DNA of 64,000 bases from an uncultured Jannaschia sp. (GTDB taxonomy: Bacteria; Pseudomonadota; Alphaproteobacteria; Rhodobacterales; Rhodobacteraceae), in NCBI GenBank assembly GCA_947494145.1, contig CANLTZ010000005.1, forward strand, positions 186,001 through 250,000, given 5' to 3'. The position numbers were made by a program, and so were the translations under genes. Below, in pieces: positions 26,904 through 36,012 of this stretch. The first letter of the stretch is position 1. Each line of letters opens with the position of its first letter. The notes beneath the pieces were generated by a model that saw only the letters and a program-made list of their open reading frames with translations, searched no databases and was not told the origin of the DNA.

Positions 26904-29330
26904 TTATGTCCCGTTGATATCCATTAGAACCGCCAAGGAAATGCGGTCTGGACGATCATCAATGCCGCTACGCACCATTAGCCTGCGAACATTGTTGTGA
27001 TAGATGCCGCCCGCAGGAGCCAAGTACCGAAAGCGCCCCGCCAAGCCGCTGCTTCCATTGTCACCGAACTGCCGCTCCACATCGCTGGTAGCGCGATCAA
27101 ACTCATCGATCAGTTTGTCCTCTGGAAGCGGCGCATCTGCCACTGATAGGCCGTCATTCAGCATTTCGACCCATTTACGATGCCTTTGCAGCTTGCCATC
27201 CGCCAGCATCGCATCGGCACCCATCAAATCCTCGCAAACGGGCCGCGCAGTTTCAAAGACATGCTCCATCACCTTAGGTGCGCGCGAGCGTACGATGCCT
27301 GCATCACGGTGACATGCATACTGAAGCTCTTCCCAGCGATGATGGCTATCGGTCACAACAAAGGCTCCCGTTGCCTGAGCGATCATCAGCATCAGCTCGA
27401 AGTTCGGTGCCATCTGATAGGGCGTGAGTTGCCCTCCGTCTTCGCCGCCTTCGAAGACGTCATCCCGTAGCAGCACGAGCGGGTTCTCTTCCCGCATTTT
27501 CTCCAGATGTTTCAGGTAATACTGCACGTATTCCTCAGGGGCTTTCGGGTCTGCCCGCCGCGCCATGCTTTCCTGCGAAGCTTTTGGAAGCATACACAGC
27601 GTCTGCTTAAAATCCTCTTCGTGAAGACGTTTCATCATATCTGTATCCCGCTCGGATATGCGAATTCCTTCCGAGCGTTGCTGCGCCAGTTCCATAGCCT
27701 GGCGCTGAAGGAAGGGGTCCACTGATAACGGGTCGGGAAACAAATTCACGCGCCCGCTCTCGATCAATGGGAAAAGCTGAAAGAAGAGCAGTAAATTCTT
27801 GAGCGTCTGAATTAGATAGGAATGCGGCTTCTCAACAGGCGAGAATTCAGGGTTGACCTGATTGGGATTGATAAAGGGGCTCTGGACCAAAACATCGCCA
27901 AAATATAAGCAGGCATTCGAGACTATGAACGGTGTAGTGCGCGGATCGAGGATGCCAGCGTAGAGCGCACGCGTGTTCCCGTCAGGTTTCGGTAAGAGCT
28001 CGAAAAGATCAGTGTCTAACGGCCATGTGTAGCCGTAAAGCTCGTGGATTCTCTTTACTTTGTCTTCATCCAACTCTCGGCGGACATCGTTCCAGTCCTT
28101 GCCTGCGTCCAATCCAAGGATCGCATTGACGGCTCGGAAGAATCCAAGGTTGCGCTCACGAATACTGAGCGTCTTCCAACTTGTACGCTCTGACTTCGGC
28201 TTGGCCTTGCAACACTTCTTGTACTTCTTGCCTGACCCGCAACCACACGGATCATTTACACCCAAATCCGATTCTTTGACGTCCTTGTTCAGAAAGTCGG
28301 CGGACTTGGTCTTGCGGCCAAAAGCATCCTGATAGTCAACGGTTCCGTCCTTGTAGCCTATGAATGTCTCGCCTCCGAAACTCCAAAGCTCATCCTTGGG
28401 CGGCAACAGCGTTTGCCGAATATCCTGCCAAGCGCCTTCCAGCGTTTTTTCAGGCCAGAGCCAATCTCGATCTCCAGCGGCGATAAACCTTTTGGCTCGT
28501 AACTTTAGGATATGATTGATTTTTATAACTTCTGCATCGCTGAGTGCGCGCGTCTTGATAAATTTGTCTGTACGGACCAAGGATTGACGCACCTGACGCG
28601 CATGGGTGCGCTTTTCCAGTGGGTCGGTCGAATCCGGCGCTTGTGCGTATTCTAGATTGGTCAGAATTAAACATTGATCCTGATCCAGAGGAAAGAGCGT
28701 CTGGCTGGCCTTCAGAGCGATCGATGGATCATTGGGATATGCACAAAGCTCGTGATCCGGCGGGCACGCATAATTATAGATCGTGACTGGATGATCAGTG
28801 AGAAGGAATTTGACTCCCGCTTCACGCGCGGAGACGATTTCTCTCACGCCTTCGCTCCAAAGCGTGCAGTTGATCATGCTAACACCCTGCATCTCCATCA
28901 TTAGGCCATTCTGGTCCAAGGCCGGATACCTGGCTTTGATCCAGTCGAGACCTTTAGGCGTTCGGAACTTCTGGGCATCAAGATAGATGAAGAGATTTTG
29001 AAAATTTTCGTGCCACTCGGAAACATCATCTCCGAGAAATGCCCGAATAGCATTTGATCCAGTCGCATCGATATTTCCGAAGAGCTTTTGCTCGATCTCG
29101 TCATTCACGTGCGCGCCGAAAAACGTGCTGTAGAGATCGGTCTTGTAGAAGCATTGCGAGGGGTAGCTTTCGAACTCGTCGCGATGATGCTTGATGCGTC
29201 CGTCGGGGAGATGAATTTCATCTGGTGCCATGTTAAGATAGTGAAGCTTCTTCCTGCCGCTCGGCAGAAATCCTTTCTGGTGCCAGATCGGCACATAGTG
29301 ATTGTCTCTAGTGATATCCTTCTTGCTCAT
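26904..29330 (-). CDS. DUF4238 protein with SEC-C zinc motif and long C-terminal region
   Basis: An 808-residue protein from ATG 29330. The N-terminus (NHYVPIWHQKGF) and the TDHPV segment about 180 residues later match DUF4238, a bacterial family of unknown function frequent near defence genes. A SEC-C motif (NDPCGCGSGKKYKKCC) sits at about 359-374, a zinc-binding module first seen at the SecA C-terminus. The remaining 430 residues show no known domain, though VVTDSHHRWEELQY looks PIN- or nuclease-edge-like (weak). It is the first gene of the four-gene operon, 34 bp before the helicase. An alternative start 19 codons upstream exists. Confidence 0.75.
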   Translation of the reverse strand: MSKKDITRDNHYVPIWHQKGFLPSGRKKLHYLNMAPDEIHLPDGRIKHHRDEFESYPSQCFYKTDLYSTFFGAHVNDEIEQKLFGNIDATGSNAIRAFLGDDVSEWHENFQNLFIYLDAQKFRTPKGLDWIKARYPALDQNGLMMEMQGVSMINCTLWSEGVREIVSAREAGVKFLLTDHPVTIYNYACPPDHELCAYPNDPSIALKASQTLFPLDQDQCLILTNLEYAQAPDSTDPLEKRTHARQVRQSLVRTDKFIKTRALSDAEVIKINHILKLRAKRFIAAGDRDWLWPEKTLEGAWQDIRQTLLPPKDELWSFGGETFIGYKDGTVDYQDAFGRKTKSADFLNKDVKESDLGVNDPCGCGSGKKYKKCCKAKPKSERTSWKTLSIRERNLGFFRAVNAILGLDAGKDWNDVRRELDEDKVKRIHELYGYTWPLDTDLFELLPKPDGNTRALYAGILDPRTTPFIVSNACLYFGDVLVQSPFINPNQVNPEFSPVEKPHSYLIQTLKNLLLFFQLFPLIESGRVNLFPDPLSVDPFLQRQAMELAQQRSEGIRISERDTDMMKRLHEEDFKQTLCMLPKASQESMARRADPKAPEEYVQYYLKHLEKMREENPLVLLRDDVFEGGEDGGQLTPYQMAPNFELMLMIAQATGAFVVTDSHHRWEELQYACHRDAGIVRSRAPKVMEHVFETARPVCEDLMGADAMLADGKLQRHRKWVEMLNDGLSVADAPLPEDKLIDEFDRATSDVERQFGDNGSSGLAGRFRYLAPAGGIYHNNVRRLMVRSGIDDRPDRISLAVLMDINGT

Positions 29331-29387
29331 GGAAATCCGTTTCTTGTTCCCGAAACCGAATTTGCTCAGGGAAAGGTAAAAGTCCAT

Positions 29388-29782
29388 ATTGCGTGAGAAC
29401 TGTTTGGGCAGTCAACATCTGGTGGTTGTGGCGCACTCTTCGAGCCGGGCTGTCGTGAACCGAGCCCGCGTTGGCAGTCTCGGCCATGCGGCTTTCATCC
29501 CTTGCGCAGCTATGGCCAGCCGTGAACGGCTGACACTTTTCTACAGAGATTGGAGCCTGCTGTCACATTTCCGCTCAGGATCAAACCCTTAGTGCAGAGG
29601 CGTCAACCACAACTTGACGAGCCTCGCAGAATCCGGCACGCTGATTTTGGCCTTTGGTGCATGCCGGTGTGTCCGCCACGCAAAGCTACGCAGCACTCGA
29701 ACATTATCATGAAAACTCCAGTCCAGTTGCGGGATCTGGTTAGTAGCGGGCACCTAGTCGGATCCCATTCTAGGAATGGATC
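29388..29782. other. Intergenic region with repeat copy 1 and divergent promoters
   Basis: A 395-bp region between the minus-strand DUF4238 gene and the plus-strand 29783 gene. It contains the left copy of a 97-bp repeat and presumably the promoter of the four-gene operon. No gene was recognised. Confidence 0.5.
29445..29540. repeat. 97-bp direct repeat, copy 1
   Basis: From CCGGGCTGTCGTGAACCGAG to the sequence ending CTGACACTTTT it matches 32488-32584 in the same orientation, with about seven differences and one indel. The two copies bracket a three-gene cargo module. The inner part contains the inverted pair CAGCCGT...ACGGCTG. Confidence 0.85.
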
Positions 29783-30937
29783 ATGACCACCAAGAACGAA
29801 ATCTACACACTTAAGACACTCGCAAAGCGACACGCACGGGCGAACCGGTTGCCCTTGCACAAGGCGCTTGACCAGCTCGCAGCTCACTTCGAGTTTCCAC
29901 ATTGGGCGGCCCTGGCAGGCATAGCGAAACAGGGCTGGCTTCCCAGCGGCGAACAACTGGCGAGCGCCGAAGACTTTGTAGGGCAACTTCACCCCAACGT
30001 CGCCGGGAAAGAGACGTCCATCGAGCACAGCATGTCCCGGCCAATCGATGAACCAGTTCGGCAAGGCAAGATTGGAGATCACGAATTTTCGGTCTTCGAG
30101 TCATTTGGTGACATTCGCATGGAAGGGGACGGATGGCGTATCCTCATCGGCGAGGCGCAGTTCGCACAGCCTGTCGTCGAAATCGAGAAGATGCAGGGCA
30201 GTTCAAGCCCTGCCAATGATCGGGCATTCTTGAATACGGCGCTGAGCATTGCCGACGAAGAGGCGACCAAAGTTCGCGCTGGCATCGCTACGGACTGGCC
30301 CAGGCGATCCACCAAACCAGATGCCGAAGGCATTGTGGTTCATCCACTTCACGGAGATCGATCAGCAGAGTGGTTTTGTCTTCACTGCGATGGCAAGATC
30401 ACCGGTGCGCAGGTTGCCGAAAACCTGTGGCATTGCCCGGCTTGCGGGGCTTCTCCGATTGATATTTTTTCCAATCCATTTTGGCTGGAAGGATGCGATG
30501 TCAAACCCGAACCGGTTCAATCCTCTTCTGGCAAGCAACGCCCTGAACCCAAGATAGAGGTGGTGGATTCCAGACCAGCGCTTAGGCTCGATGAAGGCAG
30601 CATTTCATTGCTCCTTCGTACTGCATTGCTGGAAGATGCGACCACGCCTGGGGAGCGCCTAGGCGCTTTGTTGGCGGAGATTTCTGTCGATGATGACGGT
30701 GACGCCTGGATGACGCTCGACGAAGACCTTTGGCCTGAATTCAAAGAACCCGAAGAAGCGATGGCTGTGGCAGAGATGCTCGGGGTGGACCTGGAATTGG
30801 CAATAACCTGTATGACATTTCCTTTCGCCTGGCCAGGTTTGGGTCATGCTACCACCAGCACGCGAAAGTATGTTCAAATGTTGCTCGATGCTTACAGTGA
30901 ATATGGCGGCGTTTATCGAGGTGGCGAAGGCGGCTAA
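29783..30937 (+). CDS. Hypothetical protein with zinc ribbon
   Basis: A 384-residue protein. The N-terminal LKTLAKRHARANRLPLHKAL followed by FEFPHWAALAG resembles the short helical domain found at the N-terminus of some glyoxalase-superfamily-like plasmid proteins. A zinc ribbon follows in the middle (CLHCDGK ... CPACG). The C-terminal part is acidic with no known fold. It starts within the cargo module bracketed by the 97-bp repeats and ends 4 bp into the convergent GGCT-like gene. Function unknown. Confidence 0.6.
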   Translation: MTTKNEIYTLKTLAKRHARANRLPLHKALDQLAAHFEFPHWAALAGIAKQGWLPSGEQLASAEDFVGQLHPNVAGKETSIEHSMSRPIDEPVRQGKIGDHEFSVFESFGDIRMEGDGWRILIGEAQFAQPVVEIEKMQGSSSPANDRAFLNTALSIADEEATKVRAGIATDWPRRSTKPDAEGIVVHPLHGDRSAEWFCLHCDGKITGAQVAENLWHCPACGASPIDIFSNPFWLEGCDVKPEPVQSSSGKQRPEPKIEVVDSRPALRLDEGSISLLLRTALLEDATTPGERLGALLAEISVDDDGDAWMTLDEDLWPEFKEPEEAMAVAEMLGVDLELAITCMTFPFAWPGLGHATTSTRKYVQMLLDAYSEYGGVYRGGEGG

Positions 30938-31542
30938 TTCTTAAGCTTGGCGAGTGCGTTTTCCAGCGTCTCGCATCCAGTCTTGCGAAGGATTTCCGCT
31001 TCATAAGATAGCGAGAGAGCGGTCACGATGCCGCTCTCTTTTGCGGATATCAGGTAGCTGATGCCGTCGCGTCCTGGGTCTGCTTTTGCCACGCTGGCTA
31101 TTGCCAGATCAGTAAGCTTTTCGGCGGTCAGGGGTTTGATCGTGGCGGCGATCTGCGTGTAGAGAACAACGTCCAACCCCGCGAAGTGAGTTAAACGCTC
31201 AACGAGTACGTTCTTTGCTGTCACCAGCTCTGGACGCTTGTACGTCCGCTCCATCTCTCCAACCTTGCCGATTTCGCGGCGGTACAGAACGTTAGTCGCC
31301 TCGGCTTCGGACAAGTCCATTAAGAACACTTGGCCTTTGACGTGCGCGCCGCCATTTGTAACCGGCACGAGGGTTGGCGCACCACCGCGCCCGCCGCCCT
31401 TTCCGGTGCTACTCCGGGCGAACTCGATGTGGAAGGGCGTCACAATGTCTTTGATAATGCCGGTGCATGCTTTTTCGATTTCTTCCCTTGGGTCGGAAAT
31501 CAGTGACCCGTAAGCCAGTATCCCAACGCTTGAGCTTTTCAT
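30934..31542 (-). CDS. Gamma-glutamylcyclotransferase-like protein
   Basis: A 202-residue protein from ATG 31542, chosen for the GAGG seven bases upstream. It begins SSSVGILAYGSLISDP, the YGSL phosphate-like loop of the gamma-glutamylcyclotransferase fold, and continues VFLMDLSEAEATNVLYRRE, as in GGCT-like and ChaC-like proteins. The usual catalytic Glu position is uncertain. It follows the DUF5677-like gene by 10 bp, so the two form a pair. In a mobile element it may act on a modified amine or nucleotide rather than glutathione (inference). Confidence 0.65.
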   Translation of the reverse strand: MKSSSVGILAYGSLISDPREEIEKACTGIIKDIVTPFHIEFARSSTGKGGGRGGAPTLVPVTNGGAHVKGQVFLMDLSEAEATNVLYRREIGKVGEMERTYKRPELVTAKNVLVERLTHFAGLDVVLYTQIAATIKPLTAEKLTDLAIASVAKADPGRDGISYLISAKESGIVTALSLSYEAEILRKTGCETLENALAKLKN

Positions 31543-31552
31543 ATGTGCCTCG

Positions 31553-32419
31553 CTATCCATCGTAGAGCCCATCAAACTTCATGAACAAGGCGGTGTTGAC
31601 GCGCTCGATCCAGTCAAGTTGCGCCGTAAGATTTTCATCGTAGGCCTGAATTCTTTCCAGCCAAAGCCGAAAGGGTCTATTGGTGAAACTCAATGTCGGT
31701 GCAACATATCGGATATCCGCACCATGGTGAAAAGGGTAAGCCGAGAAGCTACCATCGTCGTTTCTGGACAGACACCAATCCATGGACTCATTCCACGAGC
31801 CATGTATCGATTCCGACATCATTCCATACGTGGCAGCATACAGATCAGCGTGTTCGACTTCGGCAAAGATGTCGTAGAATGACTTTCCTTGTATTCGCCA
31901 GCGGTTCTTTTTCTGAAGAGCAAAGTCCTCTGGCGTTAGATTTTCGAGCGCTAGCTTTTCCCTTACCGATGCCAGCAGCCGTTGGCCTGCCTTCGTCTCA
32001 AAAAACGGCGAGCCTTCTTTAAGTTGGCGCAACAGGCGTAAACGGTCTTTGTAGGAGCAGCGCCGGTAGTCTTCCATGACCTCGGGCGGTGAGGTGATCA
32101 AATAGGACGCTGTTACCGCTGCCTCTATGAGGGGGCGTTCCAGGACGCCGATGATCTCGGCATTGTCCTCTTCGTAGTAGCGGATGACTTCCTTCAAGAG
32201 CTTCGAGACGCGCACCAGTAGCCCAAGGATTGGCGCATCATCCATCGTGAAGCCCTGTGGGTTCCGCTCTATGTTCCGTATGCGCGTCAAGCAGTCATAA
32301 ATCTTCGAAACATCCTTGTAAAAGGTCAACGCGAAGCGGTTTACCCCCTCAAGTGTATTGAATTCGCGCTCAATATACTCAGCGTCATATTTCTTGGTGA
32401 TGGCTCGAATCTCTTCCAT
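31553..32419 (-). CDS. DUF5677-like protein
   Basis: A 288-residue helical protein with ERPLIEAAVTASYLI and YGMMSESIHGSWNE, the two conserved blocks of DUF5677-type proteins, a HEPN-like helical family of unknown function that is frequent on mobile elements. SESIHGSW has the Ser/His placement of this family rather than the classical RNxxxH. The start is ATG 32419. It is transcribed with the downstream GGCT-like gene and away from repeat copy 2. Confidence 0.6.
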   Translation of the reverse strand: MEEIRAITKKYDAEYIEREFNTLEGVNRFALTFYKDVSKIYDCLTRIRNIERNPQGFTMDDAPILGLLVRVSKLLKEVIRYYEEDNAEIIGVLERPLIEAAVTASYLITSPPEVMEDYRRCSYKDRLRLLRQLKEGSPFFETKAGQRLLASVREKLALENLTPEDFALQKKNRWRIQGKSFYDIFAEVEHADLYAATYGMMSESIHGSWNESMDWCLSRNDDGSFSAYPFHHGADIRYVAPTLSFTNRPFRLWLERIQAYDENLTAQLDWIERVNTALFMKFDGLYDG

Positions 32420-32804
32420 GGACGAATTCTAGTCCAGATACCGATGTGTTTGAAATTCTTAATCTTTAGCGCGTCCGGCAAGCCGGACCGGGCTGTTGTG
32501 AACCGAGCCCGCCTTTGGCGGTCTCGGCCACGCGGCTTCCATCCCTTGCGCAGCTATCGCCAGCCGTGAACGGCTGACACTTTTTCCTTTGATTGGGGCC
32601 TTGCAGGCCCGTCCTCCGTCAAGACCAAGCCCTTCGCTACGGCTTCGGGCGCAGCCAGCGGTCTCCTCGTCCTTCCGCACTTCGTTTGTGCAGGACGGGC
32701 GATCCCCCTCCGCTGTCCGCGGTCTGTGACGGTCTCCCCCCGCTCATTGGCGCGGGCCTAGTCCGGTTGCATGCGCAACCGACTACCCGAGAAAGGGGAA
32801 ACAG
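32420..32804. other. Intergenic region with repeat copy 2 and the ardC leader
   Basis: A 385-bp region holding the right copy of the 97-bp repeat and a leader of about 200 bp before ardC, in which purine-rich AGAAAGGGGAAAC lies just upstream of the ardC ATG. No gene was recognised. Confidence 0.5.
32488..32584. repeat. 97-bp direct repeat, copy 2
   Basis: Same orientation as 29445-29540 and about 93 percent identical by eye. It sits about 220 bp upstream of ardC, so this copy may be the original ardC leader and the left copy a duplication. Confidence 0.85.
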
Positions 32805-33713
32805 ATGAAAACCGACATTTATGAAAGAGTAACCAACAAGATTATTGCCGATCTGGAACAAGGCGAACTGACTTGGCTAAAGCCCTGGAACTCCGGAAAC
32901 CTTGAGGGCAAAATCACTAAGCCGCTACGGCACAACGGCGTGCCATATAACGGCATCAACATCCTGATGCTGTGGGGCGCAGCGGTCGAGTCGGGCTATC
33001 TCTCGCCGTTCTGGATGACCTTCAAACAGGCCAAGGAGCTGGGCGCGCATGTGAAAAAGGGCGAGCGGGGCAATCTGGTGGTCTACGCCAACACCATCAC
33101 CAAGACCGAAGAGCAGGACGACGGCAGCGAGGAAGAGCGCAAGATTCCTTTCATGAAGGGTTACAGCGTGTTCAACGTCGAGCAGATCGAAGGCCTGCCC
33201 GAGCACTACTATGCCAAGCCCGAGCCTGTGATTGATCCTGCTACGCGCATCGATCACGCCGAAGAGTTTTTCGGGCATGTCGGTGCAGACATCCGCCATG
33301 GCGGGAACAGTGCTCACTATGCGGGCGGCAGCGATCATGTGCAGATGCCGTATTTCGAGACGTTCCGCAGCCCCGAAGCCTACTACGCCACACTTGCGCA
33401 TGAGCTGACCCACTGGACCAAACACAAGAGCCGTCTTGATCGGGAATTCGGACGCAAGAAATGGGGTGATGAAGGCTATGCGCGCGAAGAGCTGGTCGCC
33501 GAGTTGGGCGCGGCGTTCCTGTGCGCCGATCTGGAGCTAACCCCCGAGCCTGGCACCGATCATGCCGCCTATATTCAAAGCTGGCTGAAAGTGCTCGAAG
33601 AAGACAAGCGGGCGATTTTCAGCGCCGCCGCGCATGCGCAGCGTGCCGCCGATTTCCTGCACGGATGCCAGCCGGTAATCGAGGCGGAAGATCAAGGAGG
33701 AGTCGCCGCGTAA
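32805..33713 (+). CDS. ardC: ArdC-like antirestriction protein
   Basis: A 302-residue protein. The N-terminal ssDNA-binding-type domain (DIYERVTNKIIADLEQG, WLKPWNSG, YNGINILMLW) is followed by a zincin-like metallopeptidase domain with HELTH at 199-203 and a downstream Glu in ELVAELGAAFL. ArdC proteins protect incoming single-stranded DNA from restriction early in conjugation and are carried by many alphaproteobacterial plasmids. Full length for the family. This supports the mobile nature of the region. Confidence 0.92.
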   Translation: MKTDIYERVTNKIIADLEQGELTWLKPWNSGNLEGKITKPLRHNGVPYNGINILMLWGAAVESGYLSPFWMTFKQAKELGAHVKKGERGNLVVYANTITKTEEQDDGSEEERKIPFMKGYSVFNVEQIEGLPEHYYAKPEPVIDPATRIDHAEEFFGHVGADIRHGGNSAHYAGGSDHVQMPYFETFRSPEAYYATLAHELTHWTKHKSRLDREFGRKKWGDEGYAREELVAELGAAFLCADLELTPEPGTDHAAYIQSWLKVLEEDKRAIFSAAAHAQRAADFLHGCQPVIEAEDQGGVAA

Positions 33714-33823
33714 GGCGGCTCCAACACAACAAGTTTTTCGGCGGGCCTCGCGGCCCGCCGCACCCCAAATCTCCGATTGGCGTAACGTGCTGACAAGGTA
33801 GGATTTTTCGTCTAAAAAAAACA

Positions 33824-34951
33824 ATGATTGATGTTGATGAAATACGTGATCCGCAGATTCAGATGTTCGGACTGACGGGTGCAGATACCGTCTATACGTT
33901 TTATCACGATGAGACAAACAACATCCGCAAGCTCCATATTGATGAGCGGGGGCTAAACGTTCCCGAGCTGAAAACATTTGTTCTCGGCGGCGTTGTCCAC
34001 GTGGGTGCACCACGCCCGTTGGATCTTGCATCCCTTCGCCAGGCCATGCGCATTCAACCTTCAGCCAAGGAGATAAAACTCAAACATGTCGCGAAGGGTG
34101 AGTTTCTCGACATCCTGAATTCGAGCAAGCTGACCACATTCTTGCAGTGGATCGCGGACAACGATCTGATGCTGCATTATCACGAGCTTGATCCCCTATA
34201 CTGGTCAGTTGTCGATGTGATCGATTCAATCCTACCGGAACTCGGGAACCCGATGCTGCTGCATTATGGTCCGCTCCTGAAAAGCGATCTGACAGAAATC
34301 ATCAGGTATGATCTGCCTTGTGTGGTCGATCTGTTCCGCCGATTTGACTATCCGGACCTTGCTCCACAGAACCGTGAGCCCTTTCTTAGAGAGATGATCG
34401 ATCTCGTGGAGAGCAACGCGGGCGTTCTGCATGAACCAATTAATGCGAAGATGCTCAAAGGCGTCTTGCAGGCAGGCCGCTATTTGGACGAGCTTGTATT
34501 CATTGAAGGCTTCTTTGTACGCAAATTGATCGAGGAGTTCAGCACATTTTACCGCAACCGTGTTGCTGTATTCAAAAACGCTGAGCACATCATGGACATG
34601 GAAACAGAGATTCGTGATGCCTTCGAAGAAATTCCGCTTTCCTGCAACGGAGAACGTTTTATCAACTACCGTTTTGCGGACTCGCAATCAGAGGCCGGCA
34701 TCCAGCTTTCCGACGTCACAGTCGGTGTGCTTGGCAAGATGCAAACCTATCTTTCCCAGACATCGGCACAGGATGTAGAAAATGACCGGGTGGCATTGAG
34801 CGGTTCTGCCCTGAAGAACGCTGAATTGCTTCGCGATCTTATTGATGCTTCGAATGCTGCCAATCAGGCATTTTTGCACCACGTCGCTAGTCTGCATGAC
34901 ATCGACAAGCTGGATAGGTTCCTTCGTTTCTCCGACGGGAAATACGCCTGA
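33824..34951 (+). CDS. DUF3800-like protein
   Basis: A 375-residue protein with the DUF3800 layout: an early YTFYHDETNN metal-site-like segment, EIKLKH about 75 residues later, and SEAGIQLSDVTVGVLGK near the end, comparable to the GIQLADLIAG block of the family. DUF3800 has an RNase H-like fold and is common on plasmids and beside restriction systems; activity is not established. It follows ardC by 110 bp in the same direction. Confidence 0.75.
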   Translation: MIDVDEIRDPQIQMFGLTGADTVYTFYHDETNNIRKLHIDERGLNVPELKTFVLGGVVHVGAPRPLDLASLRQAMRIQPSAKEIKLKHVAKGEFLDILNSSKLTTFLQWIADNDLMLHYHELDPLYWSVVDVIDSILPELGNPMLLHYGPLLKSDLTEIIRYDLPCVVDLFRRFDYPDLAPQNREPFLREMIDLVESNAGVLHEPINAKMLKGVLQAGRYLDELVFIEGFFVRKLIEEFSTFYRNRVAVFKNAEHIMDMETEIRDAFEEIPLSCNGERFINYRFADSQSEAGIQLSDVTVGVLGKMQTYLSQTSAQDVENDRVALSGSALKNAELLRDLIDASNAANQAFLHHVASLHDIDKLDRFLRFSDGKYA

Positions 34952-35029
34952 ATCGCTTCGCCAACCCGTCTATGACCACCTTTCCAGCGAAAAAATTCGC
35001 GGCCAGCCTGACGGCCAGCCGCGAGCCCG

Positions 35030-35209
35030 TTAGAGACCTGGCGAGCGTGTCGCCAGTTCATCTTCGATATTGCGCATGCTCTGAAGAGCATCGTAGCGCT
35101 CCGTGCTGCTGCGCGGCGCTGCGCAAAAGGCGTTGAATGCCTTGGCCAACAGGCCGTGCAGTTCTGCCGTGCTGCGGGATGCCGCTTCAAATCGTGAGAC
35201 GAGTTTCAT
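35030..35209 (-). CDS. Small helical protein (59 aa)
   Basis: MKLVSRFEAASRSTAELHGL and further residues to RSPGL, 59 in all, from ATG 35209, preceded by AGGAGAATAGCG, a good ribosome-binding site. It is a short helical protein of a kind often found near ArdC on alphaproteobacterial plasmids. Function unknown. A longer frame upstream has no ribosome-binding site. Confidence 0.6.
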   Translation of the reverse strand: MKLVSRFEAASRSTAELHGLLAKAFNAFCAAPRSSTERYDALQSMRNIEDELATRSPGL

Positions 35210-35775
35210 CGCTATTCTCCTGTGTTTCAAGGAGGCCCCGAACCGCTCAGGGCCTTTCGGCCCTCGCACACATCATCCATGGCCCAGTGAAGGCCCTGAT
35301 GGGTCGGGAAGACTCTCTTGGATCAGTTGGAGAGAAGCGCTTGAAGCACGCCGCTACCGGTTTGACGGGGGGATCGCAGCCACGGCTGATACGGACTCGG
35401 ATCGAACGGACATAAGCTTTAATGCCGATGAGCACGCGCCCGCGGGCTCAGTGCGGCGCGATCTTGTTCAAAGCAGTGCGGTTTTATCGAAGGTGAAGAG
35501 GTGACACGCATGAGTTTCCGCGCTCGCGGAGGCGTTTGGCAGGCCTGCGCGTTTTCGAAGTGGCACTGATCATCCTTGCTTGAGTGGGGCTTGCACCAAG
35601 AGCCCTTAAATCCCTGGCCGAATGCGGCTCAGCATTCAATGTCCTGCCCGCACCACCCCCGCCGCCTGCGGCCCGAAGCCTTGGCGGAGGGCCGTGTTGA
35701 ACATGAACCCTGATCCTTTGCCTTCGGCGCGACGGGAGGGCGTTAGCAAGCCAACCCAAGCAAAGGAGACATACC
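35210..35775. other. Non-coding stretch between two small-protein genes
   Basis: 566 bp with no convincing gene. Seen here are a hairpin of the type AGGGCCTTTCGGCCCT near 35249-35265 and, at the right end, AAAGGAGACATACC before the next start. The Asp-rich open frames crossing it look like chance. Confidence 0.45.
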
Positions 35776-36012
35776 ATGGCACGCGAAAACACCAACCAAA
35801 CCCAACCGCTCAATGCGCCCGACCATCTGGCGTGGCACGTCACAAACCGAAACGATAAATCCTTCTGGAACAAGGTCGGAGCCGCATGGCAGCACAAAGA
35901 CGGGCGCGGCTACACCCTTCAGCTCGACACCTGTCCGATCAATGGCCGGATCGTCCTGCGCCTGCCGCTCGAAGATGCCCCCGAAACCGCAAACGATGCG
36001 GGGCGCTCATGA
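35776..36012 (+). CDS. Small conserved plasmid-type hypothetical protein
   Basis: A 78-residue protein (MARENTNQTQPLNAPDHLAW) with a mid-portion WQHKDGRGYTLQLDTCPING, predicted beta-rich. An AAAGGAGA site precedes the ATG. Its stop overlaps the next start (ATGA), so the two are translationally coupled. Similar short proteins accompany relaxase and ArdC regions in alphaproteobacterial plasmids; function unknown. Confidence 0.65.
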   Translation: MARENTNQTQPLNAPDHLAWHVTNRNDKSFWNKVGAAWQHKDGRGYTLQLDTCPINGRIVLRLPLEDAPETANDAGRS

